Positions 54,094 to 62,747 of a DNA stretch of 64,000 bases are shown one piece after another. Position 1 is the stretch's first letter. Every line of letters begins with the position of its first letter. Source of the DNA: Afipia sp049747295 (lineage in GTDB: Bacteria > Pseudomonadota > Alphaproteobacteria > Rhizobiales > Xanthobacteraceae); assembly GCF_049747295.1 (NCBI RefSeq), contig NZ_JBMHJM010000001.1, forward strand, positions 2,294,001 to 2,358,000. The letters run 5' to 3'. Under the pieces are notes generated by a model. That model was not told the DNA's origin, ran no database searches, and saw nothing but the letters and a program-made list of their open reading frames with translations. A program made the translations under genes and the position numbers.

Positions 54094-54780
54094 ATGGCCA
54101 ACGCCCGCAAGATCCTCATCGTGGACGATGACACTGATCTGCGCGAAGCCCTGGTGGAGCAGCTGTCGCTGCACGAGGAATTCGAGGCATCCGCCGTCGA
54201 TACGGGTGCCAAAGGTGCCCAAGCCGCTAAAGTCAATTCACCCGACCTTGTCCTGATGGATGTGGGCCTGCCTGATACGGATGGCCGGGAAGTGGTTCGC
54301 AGCCTCCGCAAGGGCGGCTTCAAATCGCCGATCATCATGCTCACCGGTCACGACACCGATTCGGACACCATCCTTGGGTTAGAATCCGGGGCGAATGATT
54401 ACGTCGCGAAACCATTTCGCTTTGCTGTCCTGTTGGCGCGCATCCGCGCCCAACTCCGCCAGCATGAAGCCAGCGAGGATGCGGTTTTCTCGGTGGGCCC
54501 CTACAGCTTCCGCCCGGGCTCCAAGATGCTGACTGGCCCCAATGCCAAGAAGGTCCGGCTGACCGAAAAAGAGACTGCGATCCTTCGATTTCTCTATCGG
54601 GCCGGACAGCAGCCGGTCTCTCGCGAAATGCTGCTCCAGGAGGTTTGGGGTTACAATTCTGGCGTGACCACTCACACGCTGGAGACGCACATCTACCGGC
54701 TGCGACAAAAAGTGGAGAAAGATGCTGCCAATCCGGAAATTCTTGTGACCGAATCCGGTGGCTATAAACTGGTGCCATGA
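54094..54780 (+). CDS. OmpR-family response regulator, CenR/OtpR-like
   Basis: 228 residues. Receiver domain with acidic Asp11/Asp12, phospho-acceptor Asp56 in VLMDVGLPD and Lys106 in YVAKPFRF, then an OmpR/PhoB winged helix (VRLTEKETAILRFLYRAGQQPVSREMLLQEVWG ... THTLETHIYRLRQKVEK). No kinase is adjacent. Pairing with a downstream cyclic-nucleotide-binding gene is the arrangement I recall for Brucella OtpR, also called CenR, an essential envelope regulator; the orthology is inferred from layout, not from alignment. Confidence 0.85.
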   Translation: MANARKILIVDDDTDLREALVEQLSLHEEFEASAVDTGAKGAQAAKVNSPDLVLMDVGLPDTDGREVVRSLRKGGFKSPIIMLTGHDTDSDTILGLESGANDYVAKPFRFAVLLARIRAQLRQHEASEDAVFSVGPYSFRPGSKMLTGPNAKKVRLTEKETAILRFLYRAGQQPVSREMLLQEVWGYNSGVTTHTLETHIYRLRQKVEKDAANPEILVTESGGYKLVP

Positions 54781-54816
54781 GACGAATCAACCGACGCACC
54801 AGCACCACGGCCCTGA

Positions 54817-55257
54817 ATGGCCATTGAAGACGACATCGCCCTCTTCGCGCGCGTTCCAACCTTGAGTTTGTTGGGTACGGCTGCGTTGCAGGTGCTTGCG
54901 ATCGGCTCGGAGCAGATTGACTACGAGTTCGGCGAAAAGCTGTTCCACGTCGGCGACAAAGGCGACTCGGGCTTCATCGTGAAGATGGGCTCGTTCCGCA
55001 TTCTGGACGAGAGCGGTGTCGAGACAGTCGCCGGCCCCAGCGCATTGATCGGTGAGCTCGCATTGATCGTCGCCATGCCGCGGCCGGCGACCGCAACGGC
55101 GCTGGAACGATCGTCAGTCCTGCGTGTCTCGCGCAGCCTGTTTCAGCGCGTGCTGGAAAGCCATCCAGATGCGGCGCGCCGTCTGCGCGATGATCTTGCA
55201 TCGCGCACGACAGCAGTGACCGGCGCCATCTCGAGGCTGACTGCGCGCCTCAAGTAA
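54817..55257 (+). CDS. cyclic nucleotide-binding domain protein
   Basis: 146 residues, essentially one Crp-type cNMP-binding beta barrel: FGEKLFHVGDKGDSGFIVKMG and the phosphate-binding cassette-like GELALIVAMPRPATATALE. There is no DNA-binding domain. It starts 36 bases after the response regulator on the same strand and is probably cotranscribed, suggesting it modulates that regulator. Whether it binds cAMP, cGMP or nothing is unknown. Confidence 0.88.
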   Translation: MAIEDDIALFARVPTLSLLGTAALQVLAIGSEQIDYEFGEKLFHVGDKGDSGFIVKMGSFRILDESGVETVAGPSALIGELALIVAMPRPATATALERSSVLRVSRSLFQRVLESHPDAARRLRDDLASRTTAVTGAISRLTARLK

Positions 55258-55301
55258 TCCCATGTCAATGACGCAAGTGACGCGCTGCTCGTGTGGCGGT
55301 G

Positions 55302-55360
55302 CAGACGTCCACAAACGAAGGTGCTGCGCAATCACGCGAACTTCGGAATCGGGACACTAG
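55302..55360. repeat. Truncated CTAG hairpin repeat, remnant
   Basis: Only the loop and right arm remain, ending GCGAACTTCGGAATCGGGAC and then ACTAG at 55360. The arm is identical to the right arm of the second hairpin of copy 3. The left arm is missing. The TAG stop codon of xth (55357-55359, minus strand) is part of the terminal CTAG. Confidence 0.7.
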
Positions 55361-56172
55361 GTGTCGAATGTTGCCGTCACGGGCACGTGGTCGGATGGGC
55401 GCTCCCAGCTTCGGGCATCCCGCATGATTGTGAAATCAATGATGCGCTCGCCGAGCGCTTGCGACGTCCAGATGTGATCGAGCCGCCGGCCACGATCGCC
55501 GACTGTCCAGTCCGCAGCGCGATAACTCCACCACGTATAGATTTTCTCAGGCTCTGGAATTCGCTGACGGGCAATATCGATCCAATTGCCTTCAGCCTGG
55601 ACATTGATCAGCTTTTCGCACTCGATCGGTGTGTGCGACACCACCTTCAGCAATTGCTTGTGAGACCATACGTCATTTTCGTACGGCGCAACGTTGAGAT
55701 CGCCGACAAGGATATGACGGTCACCTGGCTTCGGATGCAGGGCTTCGCAGGTCTTCATTTCGTCGAGGAATGAGAGTTTGTGCTCGAACTTCGGATTGAG
55801 TGCAGGGTCGGGAATGTCGCCGCCTGCGGGCACATAGAAATTGTGCAAGACAAGCGGTTCAGACATTCCGGCTTTTGCTCCGAACGCAACCGAGATGTGC
55901 CGTGAATCGATCTTGCCGCAGAAGGTTTGGATGTCGCTGCTCTCGAACGGAAGTTTCGAGACGATGGCAACGCCGTGATAGCCTTTCTGTCCGTTGAGCG
56001 CGATGTGCTCATAGCCCAACTGTTTGAAGCGCTTCGCGGGAAACGCATCGTCCGGGCACTTGGTCTCCTGCAAACACAGAACGTCGGGCCGCACGGCCTC
56101 GATGAGCTTCGCAGCGAGCTCAATGCGCAGGCGGACGGAGTTGATGTTCCAGGTTGTTACAGTGAAAGGCAT
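55357..56172 (-). CDS. xth: exodeoxyribonuclease III
   Basis: AP endonuclease and 3' exonuclease for base-excision repair. 271 residues: TTWNINSVRLRIE, LCLQETKCPDDAFP (metal Glu), NFYVPAGGD, GDLNVAPYENDVW, and the C-terminal DRGRRLDHIWTS ... PSDHVPVTATF with the catalytic Asp-His. The stop codon is contributed by a repeat remnant. It lies 80 bases downstream of lolA on the minus strand. Confidence 0.96.
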   Translation of the reverse strand: MPFTVTTWNINSVRLRIELAAKLIEAVRPDVLCLQETKCPDDAFPAKRFKQLGYEHIALNGQKGYHGVAIVSKLPFESSDIQTFCGKIDSRHISVAFGAKAGMSEPLVLHNFYVPAGGDIPDPALNPKFEHKLSFLDEMKTCEALHPKPGDRHILVGDLNVAPYENDVWSHKQLLKVVSHTPIECEKLINVQAEGNWIDIARQRIPEPEKIYTWWSYRAADWTVGDRGRRLDHIWTSQALGERIIDFTIMRDARSWERPSDHVPVTATFDT

Positions 56173-56252
56173 GAAAGCTGATCATTCAAGGGAGGGTGCT
56201 AAACCGTTATCCGGTTTTGCAGCCCTGCTCCAGTCCGCCAGCCTCATGCGCA

Positions 56253-57086
56253 CTAGTTGTTCGGGATCTGATAGTTGGTGTAGTCGATCCTGAACATGCC
56301 TGGATCGAGCTTCTTCGTCGTATCGAGATTATAGACCGCGACCGTTGTGTCGTAGCCCTGCGGGTCGGTCACGGTCCACTGCTTGAGCTGATTGTCCTTG
56401 GCGCCGACCATCAGCATCAGGCGGCTTGTACCAATAAGCGCCTGCTTCTCCTCAATGGTGACGCTGATGAACATATCGTCGGCAGAGACACCAACGAGAT
56501 TCGTATCGCGCATCAGGTCGATGCGGTCTGAGAGCAGGAAGCGCAACGGCGTCTGCGAGAGCGGATAATTATCCTGCGTTCCGAGCTTGCGGTCACGCAC
56601 GACCACCGTCGTTCCATCGGACACAATAGCAATCTGACTCGGGGCATCGTACTCGAAGCGGACTTTGCCGGGCTTCTGAATGTAGAAGTCGCCGGTGGTG
56701 CGGCTGCCGTCCGGCCCGACCTGGACAAAATTTCCCGAGACGTTCTGAAGGCCAGAGAGATACGCACTGACCTTGCTCGCGAGCGCTTTTTGATTCGCGT
56801 CGAATGTCGGCGTTGCCGAACCACCATTGAACAGATTGCGCAGAGCGGGCGGGATCGGATTCGGGAAATTTTGCGATGCTGCCGGGGCGCTTGGTGCCGG
56901 CGGAGCGGATCGCTGCTCGGTTGCCCCATCGCGGGGTTTGGGAGCAGGCTTCGGCACCGGAACGGCTTGCGCGAATGCAGACGACATCAGAAACGTCGCC
57001 GCGAGCATCGTTGATGCGGTGAGGCGAAGAGACCGTGCCTTGCCGGTACGCAGGTTGAACAGCTGATTGCGGTGAAGTTTTCTCAA
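56253..57086 (-). CDS. lolA: outer-membrane lipoprotein carrier LolA-like protein
   Basis: Periplasmic chaperone carrying lipoproteins from LolCDE to the outer membrane. The signal peptide (RLTASTMLAATFLMSSAFAQA) is followed by a Pro/Ala-rich linker of about 45 residues not found in E. coli LolA. The LolA fold follows: YLSGLQNVSGNFVQVGPDGSRTTGDFYIQKPGKVRFEYDAP. TTG start with AGGA 7 bases upstream; 277 residues. No LolB gene is near, as expected in alphaproteobacteria. It follows ftsK after 93 bases. Confidence 0.92.
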   Translation of the reverse strand: MRKLHRNQLFNLRTGKARSLRLTASTMLAATFLMSSAFAQAVPVPKPAPKPRDGATEQRSAPPAPSAPAASQNFPNPIPPALRNLFNGGSATPTFDANQKALASKVSAYLSGLQNVSGNFVQVGPDGSRTTGDFYIQKPGKVRFEYDAPSQIAIVSDGTTVVVRDRKLGTQDNYPLSQTPLRFLLSDRIDLMRDTNLVGVSADDMFISVTIEEKQALIGTSRLMLMVGAKDNQLKQWTVTDPQGYDTTVAVYNLDTTKKLDPGMFRIDYTNYQIPNN

Positions 57087-57179
57087 CGGTCCGTCCTGTC
57101 CGGGAATTTGATGTCCGCTGGGCTAGCCCCGAGCTATGGCGATTTCGCGGCTGCGAAGCAACGAGTTAATCACGCAAAA

Positions 57180-59654
57180 CTAGTTGAAACGGTCTTCCTC
57201 TTCACCGACCAGGATTTCACGTTTTCCGGCGTGATTGGCCTGTCCAACGATGCCTTCCTGTTCCATGCGCTCCATCAGCGTCGCGGCGCGGTTATAGCCG
57301 ATCTGCAGCCGGCGTTGAATGTAGCTTGTGGAGGCCTTGCGGTCGCGTTTCACAATGGCAACAGCCTGAGAGAACAGGTCGTTTTCGCCACCACCGCCCA
57401 TGCCGGTGGAGTCGAATACCGCGCCGTCCTCTTCGGTTTCCTCTTCGGCGGTCACAGCTTCGAGGTATTCCGGCTGGCCTTGAGCCTTGAGATGGCGAAC
57501 GATCTTCTCGACTTCTTCATCGGAGACGAACGGTCCGTGGACACGACTGATGCGACCGCCGCCGGCCATGTACAACATGTCGCCCTGGCCGAGTAGTTGC
57601 TCAGCTCCCATTTCCCCGAGGATGGTACGGCTGTCGATCTTCGATGTGACCTGGAAGGAGATGCGGGTCGGAAAGTTTGCCTTGATGGTGCCGGTGATGA
57701 CGTCAACCGATGGGCGCTGTGTGGCGAGAATCACGTGCAGTCCCGCGGCGCGGGCCATCTGCGCGAGGCGTTGTACGGTGCCCTCGATGTCCTTGCCTGC
57801 AACCATCATCAGGTCGGCCATTTCGTCGACGATGATGACGATGTAGGGCAGCGGCTCGAGCTCGAGCTTCTCTTCCTCGTAGATCGCCTTGCCGGTTTCC
57901 TTGTCGAAGCCGGTGTGCACCGTGCGCGTGAGCTCTTCGCCCTTTGCCTTGGCTTCAGCAACGCGGACGTTGTAGCCGTCGATGTTGCGCACACCGAGCT
58001 TGGACATGTTCTTGTAGCGCTGCTCCATCTCGCGCACCGCCCACTTCAGCGCGACGACCGCCTTCTTCGGATCCGTCACGACGGGTGTCAGCAGGTGCGG
58101 GATGCCGTCATAGACGGAGAGTTCGAGCATCTTGGGATCGACCATGATGAGGCGGCACTGATCGGGCCGGAGCCGATAGACCAGCGACAGGATCATGGTG
58201 TTGATGGCAACGGATTTACCCGAGCCGGTGGTACCGGCGATCAGCATATGCGGGGTGCGCGCCAGATCGATAATGACCGGATCGCCGCCGATCGTCTTGC
58301 CGAGGGCGAGCGGAAGCTTTGCGTTGCTTTCGGCGGCTTCCTTCGCCGTCAGAAGTTCACGCAAATAAACCTTCTCGCGCTTCAGATTCGGCAGCTCGAT
58401 ACCGATGGCGTTGCGGCCCGCCACCACAGCAACACGGGCGGAGATCGCGCTCATGGAGCGTGCGATATCGTCGGCAAGACCAATGACGCGCGACGACTTG
58501 ATGCCGGGCGCAGGCTCCAGCTCGTACAGCGTGACGACGGGGCCGGGATTGGCTTTCACGATTTCGCCGCGCACGCCGAAATCCTGCAGAACGCCTTCGA
58601 GCGCCCGGGAATTTTCTTCCAGCTCGTCCTTGCTGAGCGTCAGCCGATCCGAGGCTTTTGGTGCTGCGAGGACGGAAATCGGTGGGAGAACGAAAACGCC
58701 CTTGCGGCTGGAGGACTTCGGCTCAGCGCGCTTACGTGAGCGGGGCGCCGGTTCTTCCTCTTCCTCGTCTTCTTCTTCCTCTTCTTCCTCGCTCTCTTCT
58801 TCGTAGTCCTCGTCTTCGGCTTCCGGGACAAGGGAGGGGCTTCTGCGCCCGGCGCCGATGTTCGGCTCCATCCGCTCAAACGATCGGGCGGCGCGTGCGT
58901 CCTCGTTACGCCCGAGCATCATTGCGAAAATTGACGAGAACAAGCGTGTTGCGCGCGCCTTTGCGCTCATGATGGCGTGGACAATCCAGCCGAGCGAAAT
59001 CGAGCGACGATCGTTGTCCTCGTCGGTGAAATCCTCGTCTTCTTCGTCGATCATCGGCGCGCGTGTGCGTTCGACGATCTTCTCCTGAGATCCCGCGCCG
59101 CTTGCGAACAGGAAGCTCGCAATCATCGTTGCGAACAGGATGAGGCCAAAAACCGCGCGATAGATCAAACCGGGCGGACCAAAAACAACGGCAGGAACGC
59201 GCACGAGCCCGTCGCCGACCACGCCTCCCAATCCCGTCGGAAGCGGCCACGCGCCACTACGCGGCAGGCAGCTCGCGAGACCACCCGCGACCACCGCGCA
59301 AAGGATCCAGCAGGCGATCCGCAAGGCTTCGCGATCAAAAAAGCGATGGGTCAGCAAGCGCCATCCCCACACGGCGATGGGCAGGATCAGCATGATCGAA
59401 CCGAGGCCGAAAATCTGCATCAGCAAATCGGCGCCGATTGCACCGGGACGCCCGATCAGATTGCGAATGGGACCCGAGGTGGCGTGACTGAGACTTGGGT
59501 CCTGCACCGACCATGTCATCAGCGCTGCCGCAATGATGCATGCGAGCGACAGCACGCCGAGTCCTGCGAGCTCGCGTAAGCGCCGCGCGAGCATTTCGCG
59601 GATCGGGTCGGAGATCTGGCCGACGATGGGGATGACGCGCTCGATCGCTGGCAT
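57180..59654 (-). CDS. ftsK: DNA translocase FtsK
   Basis: Divisome DNA pump that clears the terminus and activates XerCD. 824 residues. Four N-terminal membrane helices (about residues 25-190) are followed by a linker with a striking Glu/Asp run (about residues 285-310) and basic patch. The RecA-like motor has Walker A AGTTGSGKSVAIN and VDEMADLMM. The C-terminal gamma winged helix (YIQRRLQIGYNRAATLMERMEQEGIVG) reads KOPS. The linker is shorter than in E. coli FtsK. It follows the aminotransferase gene after 8 bases. Confidence 0.97.
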   Translation of the reverse strand: MPAIERVIPIVGQISDPIREMLARRLRELAGLGVLSLACIIAAALMTWSVQDPSLSHATSGPIRNLIGRPGAIGADLLMQIFGLGSIMLILPIAVWGWRLLTHRFFDREALRIACWILCAVVAGGLASCLPRSGAWPLPTGLGGVVGDGLVRVPAVVFGPPGLIYRAVFGLILFATMIASFLFASGAGSQEKIVERTRAPMIDEEDEDFTDEDNDRRSISLGWIVHAIMSAKARATRLFSSIFAMMLGRNEDARAARSFERMEPNIGAGRRSPSLVPEAEDEDYEEESEEEEEEEDEEEEEPAPRSRKRAEPKSSSRKGVFVLPPISVLAAPKASDRLTLSKDELEENSRALEGVLQDFGVRGEIVKANPGPVVTLYELEPAPGIKSSRVIGLADDIARSMSAISARVAVVAGRNAIGIELPNLKREKVYLRELLTAKEAAESNAKLPLALGKTIGGDPVIIDLARTPHMLIAGTTGSGKSVAINTMILSLVYRLRPDQCRLIMVDPKMLELSVYDGIPHLLTPVVTDPKKAVVALKWAVREMEQRYKNMSKLGVRNIDGYNVRVAEAKAKGEELTRTVHTGFDKETGKAIYEEEKLELEPLPYIVIIVDEMADLMMVAGKDIEGTVQRLAQMARAAGLHVILATQRPSVDVITGTIKANFPTRISFQVTSKIDSRTILGEMGAEQLLGQGDMLYMAGGGRISRVHGPFVSDEEVEKIVRHLKAQGQPEYLEAVTAEEETEEDGAVFDSTGMGGGGENDLFSQAVAIVKRDRKASTSYIQRRLQIGYNRAATLMERMEQEGIVGQANHAGKREILVGEEEDRFN

Positions 59655-59662
59655 GGCGTGAT

Positions 59663-60889
59663 TTAACCCCGCGACTCGTTCAAGACTTCAACCATACGAT
59701 GCAACCCCTCGGCGGTCGTCTCGCTGTCCTGCACCATGGCGACGCGAATGTATCCGGCGCCAGGATTGCTGCCGTCGGCTTGGGCGCGCGCCAGATAGCT
59801 TCCCGGAATGACGCGGACACCGCCTTCCTTGAAGAGCCTGACGGTCGCGGCTTCATCGCCGCCGTAGGCCGAGACATCGAGCCAGATGCAGAAGCCGCCG
59901 GCCGGCCGGCGGTAGCCGAATCGTTCGCCGAGAATCTGATCTGCAAGATCGAACTTGATTTTGTAGAGACGCCGATTTTCCTCGACGTGAGTTTCGTCGC
60001 TGTAGGCAGCCACAGCGACATGCTGCAGCGGCACCGGCACCTGCGGAGCGGCGACGTTGCGCAGCTCGTGAAAGCGGCTGAGAAACGCCTTGTCACCGGC
60101 GACAAAGCCGACGCGCATTCCCGGCAGGTTCGATCGCTTCGAGAGCGATTGAAATGCCACCACGTTGGCAAAATTCGGCCCGGCGGAACTCAGGATGCTG
60201 CCTGGCGCCCGCTCGGTATAGATCTCGGAATAGCATTCATCGCTGAGCACCATGAATCCGTGGCGATTGGCGAGCTGGGTGACCCGATCGAAATAATCCC
60301 GAGTCGCGACCGAGCCCTGCGGATTGGCAGGTGAGGCGAGATAGAAGGCTACGGTTCGATCAAGCGTTGCTGCGTCGAGAGAATCCAAATCCGGCAGGAA
60401 TCCATTCTCTCGGGTGGTCGGCAGGAACACCGCCTCGCAACCCGCCGCCCGCGCACCGGCGGCATAGGCCGGGTAAAACGGATTGGGCATCAGGATCGCC
60501 GGGGTGCCCTTGCGCGGGCTGACATAGCGGCTCGCCGCGATGGCTGCGAAAAACAGCCCTTCACGGCTGCCGTTGAGCACGAGGACCTCGGTCTCCGGAT
60601 CGAGGACACGGCCCAAGTCGAATCGCTTCGAGGCCCAGCCCGCTGCGGCCCGGCGAAACGGCTCAATGCCCTTGGCGATCGGATAGCGTCCGAAATCGGC
60701 GATATGGTTCGCGAGAATGGGGCCGACAAAACCCGGGACGGGATGCTGCGGTTCGCCAAGTGACATATTTATCAATGGCTTACCTGGCTTATGCGAGCTC
60801 AGGAGGTCCGCCAGCCGGGCAAAAGGCGAACGCTCGCCGTCTTGGGCGCCGGCACCTGGAGCCGTGCGGGAAGAAGCGGTCATCGCCAT
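59663..60889 (-). CDS. PLP-dependent aminotransferase, class I/II (DapC-like)
   Basis: 408 residues, fold type I. The PLP Lys is in VAFQSLSKRSNLPGMRVGFVAGD, substrate Arg region in GAGYIRVAMVQD, and SDECYSEIY carries the cofactor Asp/Tyr. It resembles succinyldiaminopimelate aminotransferases (DapC), which would link it to the dapB pathway, but substrate specificity cannot be fixed by eye. ATG at 60889 or two codons later. First gene before ftsK; a CtrA-type site lies 84 bases upstream. Confidence 0.85.
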   Translation of the reverse strand: MAMTASSRTAPGAGAQDGERSPFARLADLLSSHKPGKPLINMSLGEPQHPVPGFVGPILANHIADFGRYPIAKGIEPFRRAAAGWASKRFDLGRVLDPETEVLVLNGSREGLFFAAIAASRYVSPRKGTPAILMPNPFYPAYAAGARAAGCEAVFLPTTRENGFLPDLDSLDAATLDRTVAFYLASPANPQGSVATRDYFDRVTQLANRHGFMVLSDECYSEIYTERAPGSILSSAGPNFANVVAFQSLSKRSNLPGMRVGFVAGDKAFLSRFHELRNVAAPQVPVPLQHVAVAAYSDETHVEENRRLYKIKFDLADQILGERFGYRRPAGGFCIWLDVSAYGGDEAATVRLFKEGGVRVIPGSYLARAQADGSNPGAGYIRVAMVQDSETTAEGLHRMVEVLNESRG

Positions 60890-60970
60890 TGTAAAAACGC
60901 CAATACTTGAGGGTCCGTCGAAAGAGGATCAGGTCGCGCAAAACTGATCACGTCACCATAGGTTCTGCGA

Positions 60971-60989
60971 GGTTAAGACGCGATTAACC
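60971..60989. promoter_or_regulatory. CtrA-type binding site upstream of aminotransferase-ftsK
   Basis: GGTTAA (60971-60976) and TTAACC (60984-60989) flank 7 bases: the full TTAA-N7-TTAA CtrA box, here perfectly symmetric with flanking GG/CC and continuing as TTAACCAT on the plus strand. It lies 82-100 bases upstream of the aminotransferase start, the first gene before ftsK. Confidence 0.65.
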
Positions 60990-61000
60990 ATCGGTTTTTC

Positions 61001-61163
61001 CTAGTGTCCTGGATCCGAAGTTCGCCTCATATTGCAGCATATCCGTAGCGACCTTCGGATCCAAAAGGACACTGAACCTTAGTTTTGCTAGTGGTCCTTT
61101 GATTCTAACGTTCGCAAGCGTGCCTGCCCAGACGGGATGCGAACGTCAGAATCAGACCACTAG
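61001..61163. repeat. Two-hairpin CTAG-bounded element, copy 5
   Basis: Hairpins 61001-61075 (CTAGTGTCCTGGATCCGAAG; right end decayed to CTGA) and 61088-61163 (CTAGTGGTCC ... GACCACTAG) with a 12-nt spacer. It is a mosaic: its first hairpin matches copy 4, its second matches the first hairpin of copies 1 and 2. It fills most of the gap between the aminotransferase start and the amtB terminator. Confidence 0.85.
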
Positions 61164-61189
61164 CCCACTTCAGGGCAAATCAAGGGCTG

Positions 61190-61225
61190 AAAAAGTGAAG
61201 GGCCCCAGCTTGCGCTGGAGCCCTT
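61190..61225 (-). terminator. Intrinsic terminator of amtB
   Basis: On the minus strand AAGGGCTCCAGC pairs with GCTGGGGCCCTT (one G-U) around GCAA (61198-61225), followed by CACTTTTTC. It lies 43 bases after the amtB stop codon and ends the glnK-amtB transcript. Confidence 0.8.
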
Positions 61226-61267
61226 CGACGGACGGGGCTTTGCCGGGTTTGTGCCCCAACCGTTGTC

Positions 61268-62710
61268 TCACATGTTGTAGGCGCGCTCGGTGTGTTCGGT
61301 GACGTCGAGACCCTCGCGTTCCTTGTCGACGGTGACGCGGAGGCCGACGACGACGTCGACGATCTTGAACAGGACCGCCGACCCGAGACCCGACCACACC
61401 AGCGTGGTGCAGACGCCCCAAATCTGGGAGGTCATCTGGGCTGCGAAGTCGTACTCGCCGATCTTGCCGGCGACGTAGTCCATCACCCCGGTACCGCCGA
61501 GGGCCGGATTGACCAGAATGCCGGTGCCGAGCGCGCCGATGATGCCGCCGACGCAGTGGATGCCGAACACGTCGAGGGAGTCGTCATACTTGAGTGCGTT
61601 CTTCACGACGGTGCAGAAGAACAAGCAGACCACGCCGACCACAAGGCCAAGCACGATCGCGCCCATCGGACCGGAGAAACCGGCCGCGGGGGTCACTGCC
61701 ACGAGACCTGCAACGGCACCGGACAGGGCACCGAGCAGTGAGGGGTGTCCCTTGATCATCCACTCCGCGAACATCCACGACAGCGCCGCCGCCGCAGTTG
61801 CGACGAAGGTGTTGGTCATGGCGAGGGCAGCGCCGCCGTTGGCTTCGAGGTTCGAGCCGGCATTGAAGCCGAACCAGCCGACCCAGAGCAGGGCCGCGCC
61901 GATCATGGTCATGGTCAGCGAGTGCGGAGCCATCAGCTCCTTACCGTAGCCGGTGCGCTTGCCGATGATCAGCGCGCCGACAAGGCCTGCGATACCGGCG
62001 TTGATGTGAACGACGGTGCCGCCTGCGAAGTCCAGCGCGCCCTTCTTGAAGATCCAGCCCGCATCGGCGTTGATTTCGTCGAGCTTGGCCTGCGCCGCAG
62101 TCTTTGCCGCGCCGTCAGCCGCTGCTGCCAAGGCCTTCGCAGCGTCGGAGATGGCGTCCGGCCCCGGCCAGTACCAAACCATGTGCGCGATCGGGAAGTA
62201 GATCAGCGTGACCCAGAGCGGGACGAACAGCGCAAACGCTGCGAACTTCGTGCGTTCAGCAAACGCGCCGACGATCAGGGCCGGCGTGATGGCTGCGAAG
62301 GTCAGCTGAAAGCAGAAATATACCAACTCGGAGATATTCGCGTCGACGCTGAAGGTCGCCGCGGCCGAGTCGGTGGTGATGCCGGCCATGAAGGCCTTGG
62401 AGAAGCCGCCGATGAAATCGGAGCCGCCGGTGAAGGCGAGGCTGTAACCGTAGACTGCCCAGATCACGGTGACGATGCAGACGCAGTAGAACACCTGCGC
62501 CAGCACGGAGAGCATGTTCTTGGAACGAACGAGACCGCCATAGAACAATGCGAGGCCCGGAATGGTCATCAGCAACACGAGAACGGCCGATGTCATCACC
62601 CAGGCGTTGTCGCCCTTGTTGATGGTCGGTGCGGCATAAGCGGCGGTCGTGGCAAATAGCCCGACTGCAAGAGCCGCCAATCCCGCGCTGATGGGACGCT
62701 TCAACGTCAT
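61268..62710 (-). CDS. amtB: ammonium transporter AmtB
   Basis: Inner-membrane NH4+/NH3 channel, trimeric. 480 residues: a signal peptide-like start (SAGLAALAVGLFATTAAYA), then eleven membrane helices with GLALFYGGLVRSKN, the pore His pair in DFAGGTVVHINAGIAGLVGAL and DVFGIHCVGGIIGALGTGI. An Ala/Lys-rich loop insertion (about residues 175-205) lies on the periplasmic side. AGGAG sits 7 bases before the ATG. It lies 37 bases after glnK, whose product blocks the pore. Confidence 0.97.
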   Translation of the reverse strand: MTLKRPISAGLAALAVGLFATTAAYAAPTINKGDNAWVMTSAVLVLLMTIPGLALFYGGLVRSKNMLSVLAQVFYCVCIVTVIWAVYGYSLAFTGGSDFIGGFSKAFMAGITTDSAAATFSVDANISELVYFCFQLTFAAITPALIVGAFAERTKFAAFALFVPLWVTLIYFPIAHMVWYWPGPDAISDAAKALAAAADGAAKTAAQAKLDEINADAGWIFKKGALDFAGGTVVHINAGIAGLVGALIIGKRTGYGKELMAPHSLTMTMIGAALLWVGWFGFNAGSNLEANGGAALAMTNTFVATAAAALSWMFAEWMIKGHPSLLGALSGAVAGLVAVTPAAGFSGPMGAIVLGLVVGVVCLFFCTVVKNALKYDDSLDVFGIHCVGGIIGALGTGILVNPALGGTGVMDYVAGKIGEYDFAAQMTSQIWGVCTTLVWSGLGSAVLFKIVDVVVGLRVTVDKEREGLDVTEHTERAYNM

Positions 62711-62747
62711 TTGTTTGTACTCCTGGTAAGATGAGGTTTGCGCGAAA

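Noticed and set aside
57597..58739. Open frame of 380 codons opposite ftsK
   Set aside because: Antisense shadow; composition follows the FtsK reading frame in reverse and no family is recognised.
61745..62659. Open frame of 304 codons opposite amtB
   Set aside because: Antisense shadow; the AmtB helices and pore residues on the minus strand define the gene.
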